Positions 25,833-33,537 of a DNA stretch of 64,000 nt are shown here, piece after piece. Source of the DNA: RGIG3009 sp045578625 (lineage in GTDB: Bacteria; Bacillota; Clostridia; Oscillospirales; Acutalibacteraceae); assembly GCA_045578625.1 (NCBI GenBank), contig JAZNKN010000057.1, positions 1 through 64,000 of the forward strand, read 5' to 3'. The stretch's first letter is position 1. The number at the start of each line of letters is the position of its first letter. The translations under genes were made by a program, and so were the position numbers. The notes beneath the pieces were generated by a model. That model was given only the letters and a program-made list of their open reading frames with translations, was not told the DNA's origin and did not search any database.

Positions 25833-25872
25833 ATGAAAGAAGAGCATCCAAGCTTACAGATTAAGGAGATGC

Positions 25873-27342
25873 ATGGCAATGAAGAAACTGACAGCGTATG
25901 TGACGGCGATCCTGTTGCTTCTCAGCCTGCCGGTGCTTGGCGTGTCGGCAGATGAAACGACGACCACCACAACGACGGAGACTACCACGACCACCGCACA
26001 GACCACAACGACTGTGACCGAGTCCGAGACCACAACGACGACCACAACGGAGGTCACCACGACCACCACCGGCACGACCGGCGTCACGCAGATCGAGCCG
26101 CAGACGTTGGAGGTCGAATTGGACGTCAGTGTTCAGGGAAACGGCCTGTTCGCCATCACCGCTACCGACCGTGAGGGCCGGCCGGTCGCCGGTTATCGGC
26201 TGTATGTGCAGGTCGGTGCGATGACCTTCAATAACGCCGTGACCAACGCCAACGGCGTGTACAACTGCCTCAACCGTTGGAATGCTAACGATAAGCTGAC
26301 CTACGGCAGCTACGGCGATGCGGCGCAGGTCATCGGCATCAACACGTATTTGCCGGTTGCGCGCGTGACGATCGCGAACCCCAACGCCCCGACCACCGCC
26401 GGGACGACGGTTTCTACTACCACTACGACCGCCGGTCAGACTACCACGACCGCCAAGCAGGAGACGACCTCCACCGAGGAAGTCACCGGCACGACCACCA
26501 CGGTCGTCGAAGCCGGCAGCACCACCGTCGGTCTGATCTTCGGTGATCGCACCACCGCCTACAGGGGGGACAAGGTGCTGACCAACGTGGTGACCGATAA
26601 CACCGTTCTCACGCAGTTCGGCTATGAGCGGCAGGCGTTTCTGGCCAATGCCGGTCTTGAGATTTCCAAAAAGGATTACGGCGCGATCGCCGGTAATTTC
26701 GGTAACTACACCGTGATGCTGAACGTCGGCGCGGCAACGGTCATCCCGTCCACGACGATGCTGGAGGCCGCTCTCAAGGATTCCGGGACCTACGGTCATT
26801 ACCAGATGAACGACCATCAGGTCACCACCTTCCACTTGTCTCTGATCGTGTTGGATTCCACCGGCGAGGTCGTGCCGCAGAGCAATTATCCCGCCAACGC
26901 GACGTACGTGATCCAGTTGCCGGTGCCGGAGTCGATGAAGGATGCCGACGAGCTGGCCATTACGATCCCCGCGGAAAACGGTCTGCAAACGCCGGTGCCC
27001 GTCGAGGTGCACGACGGCTGCATCCGCCTGCAGGTCAACGCGCTTCCCGAAAACTACACGCTGATCGCCTTTGCCAAGGAAGAGCAGGGCTCGGATGTGT
27101 TCAGCCTGATCCTGTACATTGTGGGCGGTCTGCTGCTGATCGGTGCCGGTCTGCTGCTGTACTTTTTCGTGTTCCGCAAGCCGAAGCCGGCTGCCGAGGA
27201 AAACCAGGATGAGGTAGACGTGCCGGAGATTGCCGCGCTGCCTCAGGATGATGAGGACAACATCTTCAGTGGCCGCACCGATATCCCCGCCGTGGACCCT
27301 GCGCCGACGCAGGAACCGATCCCGCCCTCGGATGAGGAATAA
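25873..27342 (+). CDS. Thr-rich membrane-anchored surface protein
   Basis: A 489-residue exported protein with a signal peptide (to about residue 26, ending GVSA) and a Thr-rich linker at about 27-75 with runs such as TTTTTTTE. A beta-sandwich-like domain follows at about 78-165 (DREGRPVAGYRLYVQVG). A second Thr-rich linker covers about 172-215, and a larger extracellular domain reaches about residue 410. One transmembrane helix near 415-435 precedes an acidic, Pro-rich cytoplasmic tail. There is no sortase motif. The repeats make the opposite strand falsely open over a long distance. The start may be ATG 25873 or 25879; AAGGAG lies 4 or 10 bases upstream. Function unknown. Confidence 0.78.
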   Translation: MAMKKLTAYVTAILLLLSLPVLGVSADETTTTTTTETTTTTAQTTTTVTESETTTTTTTEVTTTTTGTTGVTQIEPQTLEVELDVSVQGNGLFAITATDREGRPVAGYRLYVQVGAMTFNNAVTNANGVYNCLNRWNANDKLTYGSYGDAAQVIGINTYLPVARVTIANPNAPTTAGTTVSTTTTTAGQTTTTAKQETTSTEEVTGTTTTVVEAGSTTVGLIFGDRTTAYRGDKVLTNVVTDNTVLTQFGYERQAFLANAGLEISKKDYGAIAGNFGNYTVMLNVGAATVIPSTTMLEAALKDSGTYGHYQMNDHQVTTFHLSLIVLDSTGEVVPQSNYPANATYVIQLPVPESMKDADELAITIPAENGLQTPVPVEVHDGCIRLQVNALPENYTLIAFAKEEQGSDVFSLILYIVGGLLLIGAGLLLYFFVFRKPKPAAEENQDEVDVPEIAALPQDDEDNIFSGRTDIPAVDPAPTQEPIPPSDEE

Positions 27343-27351
27343 CCGCATAGT

Positions 27352-27390
27352 AAAAGCCTGCCGCGAGAAGCACTCGCGGCAGGCTTTTTT
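27352..27390. terminator. Terminator after the Thr-rich protein gene
   Basis: Perfect 16-bp stem (AAAAGCCTGCCGCGAG and its complement) with a 5-base loop, followed by further Ts. It separates two convergent genes and can serve both. Confidence 0.85.
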
Positions 27391-27404
27391 GTGTTTATTG
27401 CGGA

Positions 27405-28592
27405 TCAGAGCAGCCCGCGGATGGTATCGCACAGCACCTTGATGCCGCGTTCGATCTGCTCCTCCGACGGCGTGGAATAGTTGAGTCGGAATGAGGAGGA
27501 GGGAGCGGATTCGTCGCAGCTGAAGGTGGTGCCCGGTACGACGAAGATGCCCTGCGCCGACAGCGCACCGACCACGTCCTTCAGCGCCACGCGCTCCGGC
27601 AGCGTACACCACAGGAACAGACCGCCGTCGGGTCGGGTATACTGCACTTCCTTCGGCATATACCGATCCAGCATCTCCAGCATCAGTCCGCACTTGCGGC
27701 GGTACAGCTCGCGGATGGTGAGAATATGCTGCTCCATATTGCATTCCTGCATATACCGTGCGCACAGCATCTGGAAGAAGATGTTGGTATGAACGTCCTC
27801 CACCTGCTTGGCGATGACCATCTTCTGCATCAGCTCTTCATTGCCGCAGGCATAGCCTACGCGCATACCGGCCGAGAGGATCTTGGAGAAGGTGCTGCAA
27901 TACAGCACGCGGCCGTCGGTGTCCATGCTCTTGATGGTGGGGATCTCCTCACCCGCAAAGCGCAGATCGCCGTAGGGGTTATCCTCCAGGATCAGCACGT
28001 CGTACTGCTGCGCCAGTGCGTACACCGCCTTGCGCTTTTCCAGCGACATCGTGATGCCCGCCGGATTGTGGAAGGTGGGGATGAGGTACAAAAAGCGTGC
28101 GTTGGGGTTCGCTTTCAGCGCCGCCTCCAGACCGGCGATGCTGATGCCGTCCTCCTCCAGCTCCACGCCCACCGGCTTGGCGCCTAGCGAACGGAACGCG
28201 TTGAGCGCGCCGATGAAGCTCGGGTTTTCGCAGATGACGACGTCACCCTCGTTGCACATGACCTTGCAGCACAGCTCGATGGCCTGCTGACCGCCTGAGG
28301 TGATCAGCGTCATATTGTTGTCGGTATCGATGCCGAAGCGCTCCTTCAGGCGGTTGGCGACCAGCTCGCGCAGGGGCGGATAGCCCTCGGTCACGCTGTA
28401 CTGCAGCGCGTTGGTCGAGTCGCCGGCGAAGATATCGGCTGCCAGCTTGGACAGCTCCTCCACAGGGAAGGACTCCGGTGCGGGATTGCCCGCGGCAAAA
28501 GAAATCGCTCCCGGCATACCCAGGCTTTTGAAAATTTCCCGGATGGCGGAAGGCTTCATATTTTGCATTTTTTTAGAGAAATTCAGTTCCAT
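27405..28592 (-). CDS. PLP-dependent aminotransferase, fold type I (LysN/2-aminoadipate-like)
   Basis: A 395-residue class I/II aminotransferase of the PLP-dependent family that includes 2-aminoadipate and aromatic/branched-chain transaminases. The substrate-loop AAGNPAPESFP, ITSGGQQAIEL, EDNPYGDLRF and the PLP-lysine region CSTFSKILSAGMRVG are intact. There is no N-terminal HTH domain, so it is not a full MocR regulator. ATG 28592 was preferred to GTG 28601 because AAGCGG lies about 9 bases upstream. It has its own promoter, divergent from the methionine operon. Substrate specificity cannot be told from sequence alone. Confidence 0.88.
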   Translation of the reverse strand: MELNFSKKMQNMKPSAIREIFKSLGMPGAISFAAGNPAPESFPVEELSKLAADIFAGDSTNALQYSVTEGYPPLRELVANRLKERFGIDTDNNMTLITSGGQQAIELCCKVMCNEGDVVICENPSFIGALNAFRSLGAKPVGVELEEDGISIAGLEAALKANPNARFLYLIPTFHNPAGITMSLEKRKAVYALAQQYDVLILEDNPYGDLRFAGEEIPTIKSMDTDGRVLYCSTFSKILSAGMRVGYACGNEELMQKMVIAKQVEDVHTNIFFQMLCARYMQECNMEQHILTIRELYRRKCGLMLEMLDRYMPKEVQYTRPDGGLFLWCTLPERVALKDVVGALSAQGIFVVPGTTFSCDESAPSSSFRLNYSTPSEEQIERGIKVLCDTIRGLL

Positions 28593-28609
28593 TTTTATCA
28601 CCGCTTTTC

Positions 28610-28638
28610 AGTATAGCACGCTGCCGCGGCTTGTGCAA
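28610..28638 (-). promoter_or_regulatory. Aminotransferase promoter
   Basis: On the minus strand TTGCAC (28638-28633), 17-nt spacer, extended TGC-TATACT (28615-28610). It is back to back with the metY promoter, with only 8 bases between the two -35 boxes. Confidence 0.7.
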
Positions 28639-28646
28639 TAAAAAGT

Positions 28647-28675
28647 TTGACATCGCCCGTAATTTATGATACAAT
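28647..28675 (+). promoter_or_regulatory. Methionine operon promoter
   Basis: TTGACA (28647-28652), 17-nt spacer, TACAAT (28670-28675), close to consensus. Transcription would start near 28682, leaving a leader of about 190 bases before metY that contains the Met-rich peptide. Confidence 0.8.
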
Positions 28676-28701
28676 GACGAAAACCGAAAGGGGGCGGCAG
28701 T

Positions 28702-28791
28702 ATGCAGCAGTTTCGAATGTCGAACGGCATGGGCATGATGAACATGTGCATGGTGCTTTCGCCTGCCTTCTGCCGGTTTGCCGAGCGCTGA
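28702..28791 (+). CDS. Met-rich leader peptide of the metY-metA operon
   Basis: A 29-codon frame with a good ribosome site (AAAGGGGGCGG about 4 bases before the ATG). The peptide starts MQQFRMSNGMGMMNMCMVLS and has 7 methionines, at residues 1, 6, 10, 12, 13, 15 and 17. It sits between a strong promoter and the methionine biosynthesis genes, and its stop codon falls inside a hairpin. This is the arrangement expected of an attenuation leader peptide that senses charged tRNA-Met (inference). No S-box or T-box is visible in the leader. Confidence 0.65.
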   Translation: MQQFRMSNGMGMMNMCMVLSPAFCRFAER

Positions 28792-28846
28792 TCTCTCGGC
28801 ATATGGGGGCAACCGGGCGGCGAGGCATCTCGTTGCCTTTTCTTTT
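28773..28846 (+). promoter_or_regulatory. metY leader attenuator (alternative hairpins and terminator)
   Basis: TGCCGAG (28779-28785) pairs with CTCGGCA (28795-28801) around the leader stop codon. A terminator stem GGCGGCGAG / CTCGTTGCC (28816-28824 with 28829-28837, two G-T pairs, loop GCAT) is followed by TTTTCTTTTT. Competing pairings exist: 28773-28782 with 28808-28816, and ATCTCTCG (28791-28798) with CGAGGCAT (28821-28828), one mismatch. The last would block the terminator. Which pairing dominates needs folding. Confidence 0.55.
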
Positions 28847-28869
28847 TATCGCAGAAAGGAAGCGTTTTT

Positions 28870-30144
28870 ATGAGCTATCGTATCGAGACCGAGTGCTTGC
28901 AGGGCGGCTATCAGCCGGGTAACGGCGATCCCCGCATTCTGCCCATTTACCAAAGCACCACCTACAAATACGACTCCGCCGAGCATCTCGGCGATCTGTT
29001 CGACCTCAAGGCACCGGGCCATATGTACACCCGCATCTCCAACCCCACGGTGGATGCGGTGGAGCAGAAGATCGCGGCACTGGAGGGCGGCGTGGGTGCG
29101 ATGTGCACCTCGTCCGGTCAGGCCGCGAGCCTGATGGCGATCTTCAACATCACGAGCGCCGGTCAGAACTTTGTTAGCTTGTCCACCATCTATGGCGGCA
29201 CCACCAATCTGTTCGCCGTCACGATGAAGCGGATGGGCATCGAGGTGCGCTTTGCCACGCCGGATATGACGGACGACGAGGTCAGCGCTCTGTTTGACGA
29301 AAACACCCGCCTGCTGTTTGGCGAGACCATTGCCAATCCGGCGCTCAACGTACTGGATATCGAGCGCTACGCCGCGCTGGCGCACCGCCACGGTGTGCCA
29401 TTTGTGGTGGATAACACGTTTGCCACCCCGATCCTGTGCCGTCCCTTTGAGTTCGGCGCGGACATCGTGACCCACTCCACCACCAAGTATATGGACGGTC
29501 ACGCCAGCGTCGTCGGCGGTGTCATCGTGGACAGCGGCAACTTCGACTGGGCGGCTTCCGGTAAGTATCCGGAGCTGACCACGCCGGACGAGTCCTATCA
29601 CGGTGTCGTGTACACCGAGCAGTTCGGCAAGGCGGCATACATCACCAAGGCACGCGTGCAGCTGATGCGTGACCTCGGTTCCACCCCGCAACCCTTGGCG
29701 GCGTTCATCCTGAATCTTGGTCTGGAAACGTTGGCGCTGCGTATGGAGCGCCACTGCTCCAACGCCAAGTCGGTCGCGGAGTATCTGGAAGCGCACGATA
29801 AGGTGTCGTGGGTCAACTGTCCGGCACTGCCGTCCTCGGATCAGTACGCGCTCGCACAGAAATACCTGCCGAAGGGCTGCTGCGGCGTGATCTCCTTCGG
29901 CGTGAAGGGCGGTCGCGAGGCAGCGGTACGCTTTATGAATTCGCTCAAGCTCGCAGCGGTCGTCGTGCACGTTGCGGATGCCCGCACCTGCGTGCTTCAT
30001 CCGGCCAGCACCACCCACCGTCAGCTCACCGACGAGCAGCTCGTCGCGGGCGGCATTACCCCCGACCTTATCCGTCTGTCGGTGGGTATCGAAAACATTG
30101 AGGATATTATTGCCGATATCGAACAGGCTTTGGAGAACGTCTGA
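28870..30144 (+). CDS. metY: O-acetylhomoserine sulfhydrylase (aminocarboxypropyltransferase)
   Basis: A 424-residue PLP enzyme of the Cys/Met metabolism family that makes homocysteine from O-acetylhomoserine and sulfide. It has SNPTVDAVEQKIAALEGG, CTSSGQAA and the PLP lysine Lys206 in THSTTKYMDGHA. The length and the HPASTTHRQL .. IRLSVGIENIEDI ending are typical of the MetY group rather than cystathionine synthases. AAAGGA precedes the ATG. It is the first enzyme gene of a metY-metA operon located behind the Met-rich leader. Confidence 0.93.
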   Translation: MSYRIETECLQGGYQPGNGDPRILPIYQSTTYKYDSAEHLGDLFDLKAPGHMYTRISNPTVDAVEQKIAALEGGVGAMCTSSGQAASLMAIFNITSAGQNFVSLSTIYGGTTNLFAVTMKRMGIEVRFATPDMTDDEVSALFDENTRLLFGETIANPALNVLDIERYAALAHRHGVPFVVDNTFATPILCRPFEFGADIVTHSTTKYMDGHASVVGGVIVDSGNFDWAASGKYPELTTPDESYHGVVYTEQFGKAAYITKARVQLMRDLGSTPQPLAAFILNLGLETLALRMERHCSNAKSVAEYLEAHDKVSWVNCPALPSSDQYALAQKYLPKGCCGVISFGVKGGREAAVRFMNSLKLAAVVVHVADARTCVLHPASTTHRQLTDEQLVAGGITPDLIRLSVGIENIEDIIADIEQALENV

Positions 30145-30158
30145 GGAGGACGCACACT

Positions 30159-31076
30159 ATGCCGATCAAGATTCCCAATCAGCTGCCTGCCACGCAGACG
30201 CTGACCAATGAGAATATCTTTGTGATTACCGAGACGCGGGCATTGACGCAGGACATCCGTCCACTGAAGATCCTGCTGCTCAACCTGATGCCGAAGAAGA
30301 TCGTCACTGAGACTCAGCTCGCGCGCTTGTTGGGCAACAGCCCACTGCAGGTGGAGCTGGAGCTGATCCATACCCGCACGCACAAGTCGCGTCACACGCC
30401 GGAGGATCATCTGCTGACCTTCTACAAGACCTTTGACGAGGTCAAGCACTTGAAGTATGACGGTCTCATCATCACCGGCGCACCGGTGGAGCAGATGCCG
30501 TTTGAGGACGTGGAATACTGGGAAGAACTGTGCGAGATCTTTGAGTGGAGCAAGACCAACGTCACCAGCACCCTGCATATCTGTTGGGGCGCACAGGCGG
30601 GTCTGTACTACCACTACGGCATCGACAAGCAGCTACTGGACAGCAAGCTGTTCGGCATTTTCCCGCACAAGGTCGAGCGTCGCTCGTCCATCCTGTTCCG
30701 CGGCTTTGACGATGTGTTTATGATCCCGCATTCCCGCCACACTACCATTTCCCGCGCTGACGTGGAAGCGGTGCCGGAGTTGAAGATCCTGGCTTCCTCG
30801 GAGGAGGCCGGTGTGTACGCCATCGCGACCGACCGCGGCCGTCAGATCTACCTGACCGGTCACGCGGAATATGATCCCGGCACGCTGCGGGACGAGTATG
30901 AGCGAGATGTCAGTGCCGGCTTGCCCATTACCGTGCCGCGCAACTATTTTCCGGATGACGACCCCACCAAAGAGCCGCTGGTCACGTGGCGCGGCCACGC
31001 GCATCTGTTGTTCTCCAACTGGCTGAACTATTTTGTTTATCAAACGACACCGTACGATCTCAGCGAGATCCGCTGA
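30159..31076 (+). CDS. metA: Homoserine O-acyltransferase (MetA family, predicted acetyl-CoA specific)
   Basis: A 305-residue MetA-type enzyme that acylates homoserine in methionine synthesis. Catalytic Cys142 is in LHICWGAQAGLYY, and the His/Glu pair is in LTGHAEYD. The specificity residue at position 111 is Glu (GAPVEQMPFEDVEYW). In characterised MetA proteins Glu111 goes with acetyl-CoA and Gly111 with succinyl-CoA, so the product is probably O-acetylhomoserine. That fits the O-acetylhomoserine enzyme encoded 14 bases upstream. GAGGAGG precedes the ATG. Confidence 0.93.
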   Translation: MPIKIPNQLPATQTLTNENIFVITETRALTQDIRPLKILLLNLMPKKIVTETQLARLLGNSPLQVELELIHTRTHKSRHTPEDHLLTFYKTFDEVKHLKYDGLIITGAPVEQMPFEDVEYWEELCEIFEWSKTNVTSTLHICWGAQAGLYYHYGIDKQLLDSKLFGIFPHKVERRSSILFRGFDDVFMIPHSRHTTISRADVEAVPELKILASSEEAGVYAIATDRGRQIYLTGHAEYDPGTLRDEYERDVSAGLPITVPRNYFPDDDPTKEPLVTWRGHAHLLFSNWLNYFVYQTTPYDLSEIR

Positions 31077-31103
31077 CGCACTGTGCCGCAAGGAGGAACG
31101 AGC

Positions 31104-31469
31104 ATGAGTATACAGGAATCCGGTGAGATGTACCTGGAGACGATCCTGATCCTCACCGCCGAAAAGCCGGCGGTCCGTGCCGTGGATGTCAGTGAATATA
31201 TGGGCTTTTCCAAGCCCAGCGTCAGCCGCGCTTTGGGCGTTCTGAAAAAGGAAGCGCTCATCGTGGTGGATGGCGACGGTCACATCACATTGACCGCCGA
31301 GGGCCGCCGCGTCGCCGAGACGATCTATGCCCGCCATAACGTGCTGACCGAGCTGCTGATGCGGATGGGCGTGGATAAGGAGACCGCCTCCGCCGATGCT
31401 TGTCGGATGGAACACGCCATCAGCGACACCACCTTCCGTGCAATACAGACCTATATCCAACAGCAATAA
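31104..31469 (+). CDS. DtxR/MntR-family metal-dependent regulator
   Basis: A 121-residue metalloregulator with an N-terminal winged helix (VDVSEYMGFSKPSVSRALGVL) and a dimerisation/metal domain; there is no C-terminal SH3-like domain. Putative ligands are Met9, His78, Cys100, Glu103 and His104 (DACRMEH). Met plus Cys resembles the iron-type DtxR site more than MntR, which has Asp and Glu there. It may be an iron-responsive repressor (inference). AAGGAGG precedes ATG 31104, and it lies 27 bases after metA, before a strong terminator, so it may be part of the methionine operon. Confidence 0.88.
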   Translation: MSIQESGEMYLETILILTAEKPAVRAVDVSEYMGFSKPSVSRALGVLKKEALIVVDGDGHITLTAEGRRVAETIYARHNVLTELLMRMGVDKETASADACRMEHAISDTTFRAIQTYIQQQ

Positions 31470-31473
31470 ACAA

Positions 31474-31506
31474 AATCGCCGCCTCAAATGAGGCGGCGAT
31501 TTTTTC
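31474..31506. terminator. Terminator at the end of the methionine operon
   Basis: Perfect 12-bp stem AATCGCCGCCTC / GAGGCGGCGATT with a 4-base loop, then TTTT. It separates convergent operons (metY-metA-dtxR and azlCD). Confidence 0.85.
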
Positions 31507-31511
31507 GCTTG

Positions 31512-31835
31512 TCAGAGCAGCGGCAGGAGATAGACGAAGAACAGCTCGGTCAGCAGCGCGCCTCCACAGGCGCAGGCCGCCACGACCGGCAGCCCCTTCC
31601 CGAACCACGCAGGGATGAGTGCCGCGATAAACCCGACTACCGCCGGTTCAAGGCGGCCGGTAGCGTAAAAGCAGGCCGGCACGGTCATTACCGTCAGCAC
31701 GGCGTAGGGGATATAGTGCAGAAACGACAGAACAAAGCGATTGGTGATCTTTTTCTTAATCAGCACCAGCGGCAGCATCCGCACCAGATAGGTAACGCCC
31801 GCCATCACCAGTAGGTACAAAAAGAACCTAGGCAT
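31512..31835 (-). CDS. azlD: Branched-chain amino acid exporter small subunit, AzlD family
   Basis: A 107-residue protein with four hydrophobic helices, matching AzlD: TYLVRMLPLVLIKKKITN near the start and FLHYIPYAVLTVMTVPA in the middle. AzlD works with AzlC as a two-part exporter of branched-chain amino acids and analogues. Its start overlaps the end of azlC by 8 bases. Confidence 0.88.
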   Translation of the reverse strand: MPRFFLYLLVMAGVTYLVRMLPLVLIKKKITNRFVLSFLHYIPYAVLTVMTVPACFYATGRLEPAVVGFIAALIPAWFGKGLPVVAACACGGALLTELFFVYLLPLL

Positions 31836-32541
31836 TGGCAGCCACCTCCTCGGTCTTGACGGGTGCGACTACCGCCATCACGCCGGCGGCGATCACCGCG
31901 CAGATGATGATAACAAAGCCGCTCGGCACCGCGGACAGCAGCGGCAGATAGCGGAACGCACAGCTCAGCGCCGCGGCGATCAGCACGCACACGGCGGTGG
32001 CACGGTCGGCGCGGGCGATCGGGGTGACGATGGCAATGAACATGCCATAGATGGCAATGCCCAGCGCCGAGGTCACGATCGCCGGGAGAATGTCACCCGC
32101 CACTGCGCCCAGCAGCGTACCGACGCTCCAACCGAGGTAGGGGGTCAGGATGAGACCGTACAGATACCGCCGTCCCACCGCTTCGCGTTGCGAGGAAGCG
32201 ATGGCAAACACCTCGTCGGTGTTGACAAAGGCGATGATGAAGCGGTCGTACAGCCGCACGGTGCGGTCGAGCTTTTGTGAAAGTGAGATGGACATCAGCG
32301 CATACCGCAGATTGATGATGAACTGTGACATGGCAAGCTCGGTCATCATTCCGCCGCCGGTGATGATCGGCACGGCGGCCAGCTGACCGGCCGAGGTGAC
32401 GTTGGTCATCGAGATCATCAGCGCTTCGGGAACGCCCAAGCCGCTGCCCACAGCAAAGATGCCGAAGGCAAACGCGACCGACAGATAGCCGATGCACACC
32501 GGCAGGCCGTCGATCAGGCCTTTACGAAAGGTATATCCCAT
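31828..32541 (-). CDS. azlC: Branched-chain amino acid exporter large subunit, AzlC family
   Basis: A 237-residue membrane protein of the AzlC/LIV-E family with the conserved start (PVCIGYLSVAFAFGIFAVGSG) and the loop AGQLAAVPIITGGGMMTELA. It is the main subunit of the two-component branched-chain amino acid exporter. GGAGG precedes the ATG by 7 bases. No promoter is obvious in the 78 bases to the upstream gene, which contain a terminator hairpin, so expression may need read-through. Confidence 0.9.
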   Translation of the reverse strand: MGYTFRKGLIDGLPVCIGYLSVAFAFGIFAVGSGLGVPEALMISMTNVTSAGQLAAVPIITGGGMMTELAMSQFIINLRYALMSISLSQKLDRTVRLYDRFIIAFVNTDEVFAIASSQREAVGRRYLYGLILTPYLGWSVGTLLGAVAGDILPAIVTSALGIAIYGMFIAIVTPIARADRATAVCVLIAAALSCAFRYLPLLSAVPSGFVIIICAVIAAGVMAVVAPVKTEEVAANA

Positions 32542-32563
32542 ATTACATCCTCCGATGTTACTG

Positions 32564-32613
32564 AAAAACGACCGTCCGTTGCCCGGCGATGTGCCAAGGC
32601 GACCGGACGGTCG
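32564..32613 (-). terminator. Terminator between the E2-like gene and azlCD
   Basis: On the minus strand CGACCGTCCG (32613-32604) pairs perfectly with CGGACGGTCG (32578-32569) around a 25-base inner region, followed by TTTTTC. It lies between two same-strand genes. Confidence 0.65.
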
Positions 32614-32619
32614 GGTCGG

Positions 32620-33507
32620 TCAGATCCAAGTATCTTCCGGGAACTCTGTGGGCGGAACCTCCAACTGTTCCGGTTTTTTAAACAGACGACGGAAGATGCG
32701 GAAGGACTCCGCGTAATACTGTCCGTCGCAGATACGCTCATCCACCACGATCTTGATGCGGACGACCTTCTTGATCGATACCGTACCGTCGGCACCGACG
32801 ACCTGAATGCGCTCCTTCTTACCGAGCGCCAGGAACACCGAGGTGGTGCCGAAATCGTAGATGTGATGGTACACCGGGCCGATACCGATGGAGCCGACGT
32901 CCGTTATGTAGAACGAGGTGTGGAACGGGCTCAGGTTGTTGATAAAGTTGTTCATCCAGCCGCGGTGATCCATAAAGGTGATGAAGTTGATAAACGCGCG
33001 CACAAGCCACGCCGGCAGCTTGTTTAAGATCTTGGCGGCAACGTCGGTGTCGTTTTCGCCATCGCTGTCGCGCACCTCAGCCTCCATCGCCTCGTTAACG
33101 CGGCGATACACGTCGAACACGGTGTCGGTCGGCTCAAAGGTGGGCTTGATGCACGCGTCAGGCGCGCTGGCGGACATCTCGCGCTTGACCGTCATGGAAG
33201 CAGTCAGGCGATTGCGCGCATAGATCTTACCGTTCATCACGAAGCGGTTAAGATGCGGGCGCAGCACGAACATACGCAGCGTGGCGGCGATAAACACGTG
33301 GTACAGCGAGAACCACGGCATATCGTTCTTGCGGCGCATCTCGCGTACGTACTTTTCCAGCTCGTCGATCTCAATGACGTCGTCAAAGAAGACCTGCGCG
33401 TCGGAGCGCCGCTTCATAAAATGCGGCATCACGGAAAAAAAAGAGTGTGTGTGGCGCAAACGCCAGCCGTCTTTACGGTCGCCGAAGCGACGCTTTCTCT
33501 TTTCCAT
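32620..33507 (-). CDS. 2-oxo acid dehydrogenase E2-like acyltransferase, stand-alone and lacking the catalytic His
   Basis: A 295-residue protein matching only the catalytic domain of E2 acyltransferases (CAT superfamily). The segment TSFYITDVGSIGIGP and the later TTSVFLALGKK correspond to E2 core strands. There is no lipoyl or peripheral-subunit-binding domain, and no E1/E3 gene nearby. The usual active-site motif DHRxxDG reads DERICDG at about residues 253-259, so Glu replaces the catalytic His. It may be inactive as an acyltransferase or use another chemistry. ATG 33507 follows AGAGGGGA; the upstream extension was rejected. Two residues in the N-terminal region (HTHSFF) could be relevant, but this is unproven. 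Confidence 0.75.
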   Translation of the reverse strand: MEKRKRRFGDRKDGWRLRHTHSFFSVMPHFMKRRSDAQVFFDDVIEIDELEKYVREMRRKNDMPWFSLYHVFIAATLRMFVLRPHLNRFVMNGKIYARNRLTASMTVKREMSASAPDACIKPTFEPTDTVFDVYRRVNEAMEAEVRDSDGENDTDVAAKILNKLPAWLVRAFINFITFMDHRGWMNNFINNLSPFHTSFYITDVGSIGIGPVYHHIYDFGTTSVFLALGKKERIQVVGADGTVSIKKVVRIKIVVDERICDGQYYAESFRIFRRLFKKPEQLEVPPTEFPEDTWI

Positions 33508-33537
33508 ACAGTTCCCCTCTCTCTGCAGCGCACCCAA

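Noticed and set aside
25861..27765. A 634-codon open frame on the minus strand
   Set aside because: It is created by Thr-codon repeats and GC bias of the surface-protein gene on the other strand; it has Gly/Arg/His-rich, non-protein-like composition and no ribosome site.
28682..28869. S-box (SAM) riboswitch or T-box before metY
   Set aside because: No S-box kink-turn core and no T-box AGGGTGG sequence were visible; the Met-rich frame plus terminator explains the leader better. A covariance-model scan was not possible.
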